Part shown: positions 8,043 to 9,682 of the stretch, one piece after another | How positions within the stretch are numbered: position 1 is the first letter of the stretch | Layout of the letters: every line of letters begins with the position of its first letter | DNA from: Bryobacteraceae bacterium | GTDB lineage: Bacteria; Acidobacteriota; Terriglobia; Bryobacterales; Bryobacteraceae | DNA: 9,682 nt | Direction of reading: 5' to 3' | Assembly: GCA_025929455.1 (NCBI GenBank) | Contig: JAICMB010000084.1 | Location: forward strand, 1-9,682 | The notes under the pieces: model-generated | Seen by the model: only the letters and a program-made list of their open reading frames with translations | Database searches by the model: none | Told to the model about the DNA's origin: nothing | Program-made: the position numbers and the translations under genes

Positions 8043-8063
8043 ATCGCCGCAGCAGGGAACCGT
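8043..8063. other. convergent junction without a visible terminator
   Basis: Only 21 bases separate the stop codons of the membrane subunit gene and the convergent epimerase gene. No hairpin plus T-tract is present on either strand, so transcripts probably run into each other or end by Rho. Confidence 0.5.
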
Positions 8064-9065
8064 TCAATCCGGCGGCGGTCCCCACGCCTCCGGCGGCGCA
8101 CCCGCGATCAGGCTATCTTCAAACTCGTAATCCGGCGGCGGAAACGGATTCGCCCTGCGCCACCAGCGGTACGTCTCGCGAAAGCCGTCTTCAACCGGTC
8201 GTGGCTGCAGCTTCAGCATGCGCTGCGCTTTGTTAATGACCATCGTGATCGGCGGCATATCGAAGTAGTAACCGAAGTACAGCTTCGGACCCAGCGCGGT
8301 TCCACCCGCGCGTGCGATACGGTCGCGCGGAATGCGTACGATCCGCGCTTCTTTGCCCGCCGCGGCCGCCAGCGTCTGCACGGTTTCCACCTGCGTGAGC
8401 GCGCGCGCGTTCGCGATGTTGAACGCGTGTCCCGCCGCGTCGGGCGCGTCCATTGCCTTGATGCAGGACGTAACCAGATCGCCCACGTGGATGAATTGCA
8501 TCAAGCGCCGCCCGTCGCCCGGCACGATGATCGGGCGACCGTCGCGCAAGCGGTCCCAAAAGAACGCCTCGCGATAGAACGGATTTCGGGGCCCATAGAT
8601 GAACGGCGGCCGCATCGTCACCACCGGGAACCCGCTGCGCTGGTGCATGCGAAACAGCATGCGTTCCGTCGCGGCCTTGTTGCGCACATACGGGTCGGCG
8701 TAATCGTCGGGCGCGAGCGCGTCTCCCTCGTGATGATTCAGCCCATCGCCGTACGCGGCCACGCTTGACATGAAGATATATCGCCGTACGTTGCCAGCAG
8801 CCCGCGCCGTGGCCTCCACCTGCGTCGCAGTCGTGCCGCGCTGCCAGTCGTACACGTTGTCAAACACCACCTCGAAGCCCTTGCCTTCGAGAGCGGCTTT
8901 TACAGCGGCAGGATCATTGCGGTCGGCTTGTACGTTCTGCACGCGCTTGCCGAGATCGTGCTGGGCGCCGCGGTGCAGGATGGAAACGTTGTGACCGCCC
9001 TTCAGCAGCTCCTTAACGAGCAAGCGGCCGATGAACAACGTCCCGCCTATGACCAGGACTTTCAT
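8064..9065 (-). CDS. extended short-chain dehydrogenase/reductase (NAD-dependent epimerase/dehydratase family)
   Basis: This is a cytoplasmic NAD(P)-binding Rossmann protein of 333 residues, a typical length for extended SDRs acting on nucleotide sugars or similar substrates; the actual substrate cannot be read from the sequence. The dinucleotide motif is at 7-13 (VIGGTLFIG, the GxxGxxG-type loop). Further features are the FMSSVAAYG block (98-106), the catalytic pair YVRNK (Tyr126, Lys130), and MRPPFIYGPRNPFY (151-164), the usual segment after the active site. The minus-strand ATG at 9065 has GGGAG (9070-9074) four bases upstream. Its C-terminal end contains two PPPD-type proline runs. It is convergent with the formate dehydrogenase operon and has no evident role in it. 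Some family members act as RNA-binding or dehydratase-like proteins, so the name is kept general. Confidence 0.88.
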   Translation of the reverse strand: MKVLVIGGTLFIGRLLVKELLKGGHNVSILHRGAQHDLGKRVQNVQADRNDPAAVKAALEGKGFEVVFDNVYDWQRGTTATQVEATARAAGNVRRYIFMSSVAAYGDGLNHHEGDALAPDDYADPYVRNKAATERMLFRMHQRSGFPVVTMRPPFIYGPRNPFYREAFFWDRLRDGRPIIVPGDGRRLMQFIHVGDLVTSCIKAMDAPDAAGHAFNIANARALTQVETVQTLAAAAGKEARIVRIPRDRIARAGGTALGPKLYFGYYFDMPPITMVINKAQRMLKLQPRPVEDGFRETYRWWRRANPFPPPDYEFEDSLIAGAPPEAWGPPPD

Positions 9066-9177
9066 CGCGCTCCCGTGGGCATCAGAGGTAGTTTTCGAGT
9101 CCTAATCCGCGCTCGACTCCATGGGCGCAACACGAGTACCACCATTTGCCACAAACATCTCCTGTTTTGGAATTAGG

Positions 9178-9189
9178 CACACGCGTGTG
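9178..9189. promoter_or_regulatory. perfect 12-bp palindrome, possible operator
   Basis: CACACGCGTGTG reads identically on both strands and sits 45 bases before the response-regulator start codon, just above the likely promoter. It is shaped like a dimeric transcription-factor site; no factor is identified, and the GC-rich base composition makes chance occurrence possible. Confidence 0.35.
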
Positions 9190-9194
9190 ATGAC

Positions 9195-9225
9195 GGCGCG
9201 GCGCGTGCGCGCCAACGGCTATACT
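9195..9225 (+). promoter_or_regulatory. GC hairpin and -10-like box giving a near-leaderless start
   Basis: The inverted repeat GGCGCG (9195-9200) / CGCGCC (9208-9213) has a seven-base loop and covers the position where a -35 element would lie. TATACT (9220-9225) is a good -10 match; initiation about seven bases later would fall near 9232, three bases before the ATG at 9235. No Shine-Dalgarno sequence precedes that ATG, which agrees with a leaderless mRNA. No -35 consensus is seen. Confidence 0.4.
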
Positions 9226-9234
9226 ATCAGTTTC

Positions 9235-9682
9235 ATGCCCGCTCGCGCGACCAGTACGATCACAGCAGTTATAGCCGACGACGAGCAGCTCGCCTGCGAC
9301 GAACTCGCATTTTTGCTCAAAGATTTCCCCGATATCGAGATCGCCGCAACCGGTCGCAACGGCCTGGAAGCCGTGCAGTTGATCGAAAATCTGGAGCCCG
9401 ATCTGGTGTTTCTGGACGTGCAGATGCCGGGTCTCGACGGCCTGAGTGTCATCCAGCAGCTTCGCGAACGAGACGTTCCGCTCCCGTACTTCGTGCTCGC
9501 GACGGCGTACGATCAGTATGCCCTTGAAGCGTTCCGTCTCGAAGCGCTGGACTATCTTTTGAAGCCGGTGGAGCGCGAGCGCCTCGAACTTACCGTCGAG
9601 CGCGCGCGCAAAGCGATCGCGGAAAAGGCCAAGCCGCAGCCGACTGCCGACGGAGCGCCTGCCTCCGCTTCCGCGCCGCAGC
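9235..9682 (+). CDS. LytTR/AlgR-type response regulator, N-terminal receiver (3' end outside window)
   Basis: This is the cytoplasmic output protein of a two-component system; 149 residues are visible and the frame is still open at the window end. The receiver domain spans about 8-125: acidic pair Asp15-Asp16, phosphoacceptor Asp61 in LVFLDVQMPGLDG (57-69), Thr90 and Lys110 in DYLLKP. The sequence AYDQYALEAFRLEALDYLL is typical of receivers joined to a LytTR DNA-binding domain, followed by a charged helix and an Ala/Pro-rich linker (about 133-149). The output domain itself lies beyond the edge, so LytTR is an inference. ATG 9235 begins right where the receiver fold needs it. A sensor kinase gene is not in the window. 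Confidence 0.9.
   Translation, partial: MPARATSTITAVIADDEQLACDELAFLLKDFPDIEIAATGRNGLEAVQLIENLEPDLVFLDVQMPGLDGLSVIQQLRERDVPLPYFVLATAYDQYALEAFRLEALDYLLKPVERERLELTVERARKAIAEKAKPQPTADGAPASASAPQ

Larger units (their letters stand above)
9066..9234. other. divergent intergenic region, epimerase / response regulator
   Basis: These 169 bases should hold the promoters of both divergent genes. The response-regulator side has a palindrome, a GC hairpin and a -10-like box (listed separately). On the epimerase side no clear -35/-10 pair stood out. A 16-codon minus-strand ORF with an AGGAG start context (9102-9152) exists but is not called. Confidence 0.6.

Noticed and set aside
8067..8146. Repeated ATCCGGCGGCGG-like segment near the end of the epimerase gene.
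   Set aside because: It encodes two PPPD runs in the epimerase C-terminus, so it is explained by codon repetition rather than a mobile or regulatory repeat.
9102..9152. Sixteen-codon minus-strand ORF starting at GTG with AGGAG six bases upstream, a possible leader peptide before the epimerase gene.
   Set aside because: It is short, has no recognisable attenuation structure and no amino-acid bias, so chance is the simplest explanation.

Overview
The window is GC-rich bacterial chromosome with tightly packed genes. It holds no mobile element, CRISPR array or phage gene. High GC, the selenocysteine formate dehydrogenase with an NrfD-type membrane subunit, a leuCD pair and the LytTR-type receiver suggest a soil bacterium, perhaps an acidobacterium. 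That placement is an inference from gene style and has not been tested by phylogeny.

Layout. (1) Positions 1-1436: the 3' part of leuC followed by complete leuD, the two subunits of isopropylmalate isomerase (leucine biosynthesis). (2) 1482-1557, minus strand: a complete tRNA-Ala with anticodon CGC and encoded CCA. Its likely promoter lies in the 3' end of the next gene, a DinB-like protein (1599-2081, minus). (3) 2161-2775: a conserved-looking protein of unknown function, divergent from the DinB-like gene. (4) 2855-8042: a three-gene operon for a membrane-bound respiratory formate dehydrogenase: catalytic molybdenum/tungsten selenoprotein, four-cluster iron-sulfur protein and NrfD/PsrC-type membrane subunit. 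Both junctions are 4-base stop/start overlaps (GTGA and ATGA). (5) 8064-9065, minus: an extended short-chain dehydrogenase/reductase (NAD-dependent epimerase type), convergent with the operon. (6) 9235 to the end: the receiver domain of a LytTR-style response regulator, cut by the window edge, behind a short intergenic region with a perfect 12-bp palindrome, a GC hairpin and a -10-like box next to the start codon.

The main result is that the formate dehydrogenase alpha subunit is one gene read through an in-frame TGA at 3416-3418 (selenocysteine 188), followed by a convincing bacterial SECIS hairpin. Conventional calling would split it into two broken ORFs. The alpha subunit shows no twin-arginine signal and the membrane partner is NrfD-type rather than an FdnI-type cytochrome b, so the topology and electron acceptor of this complex differ from E. 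coli FdnGHI. In the simplest model, formate is oxidised at the Mo/W-Sec site, electrons pass along the iron-sulfur clusters of the beta subunit, and the NrfD-like subunit exchanges them with the quinone pool. The flanking genes show no obvious functional tie to this operon.
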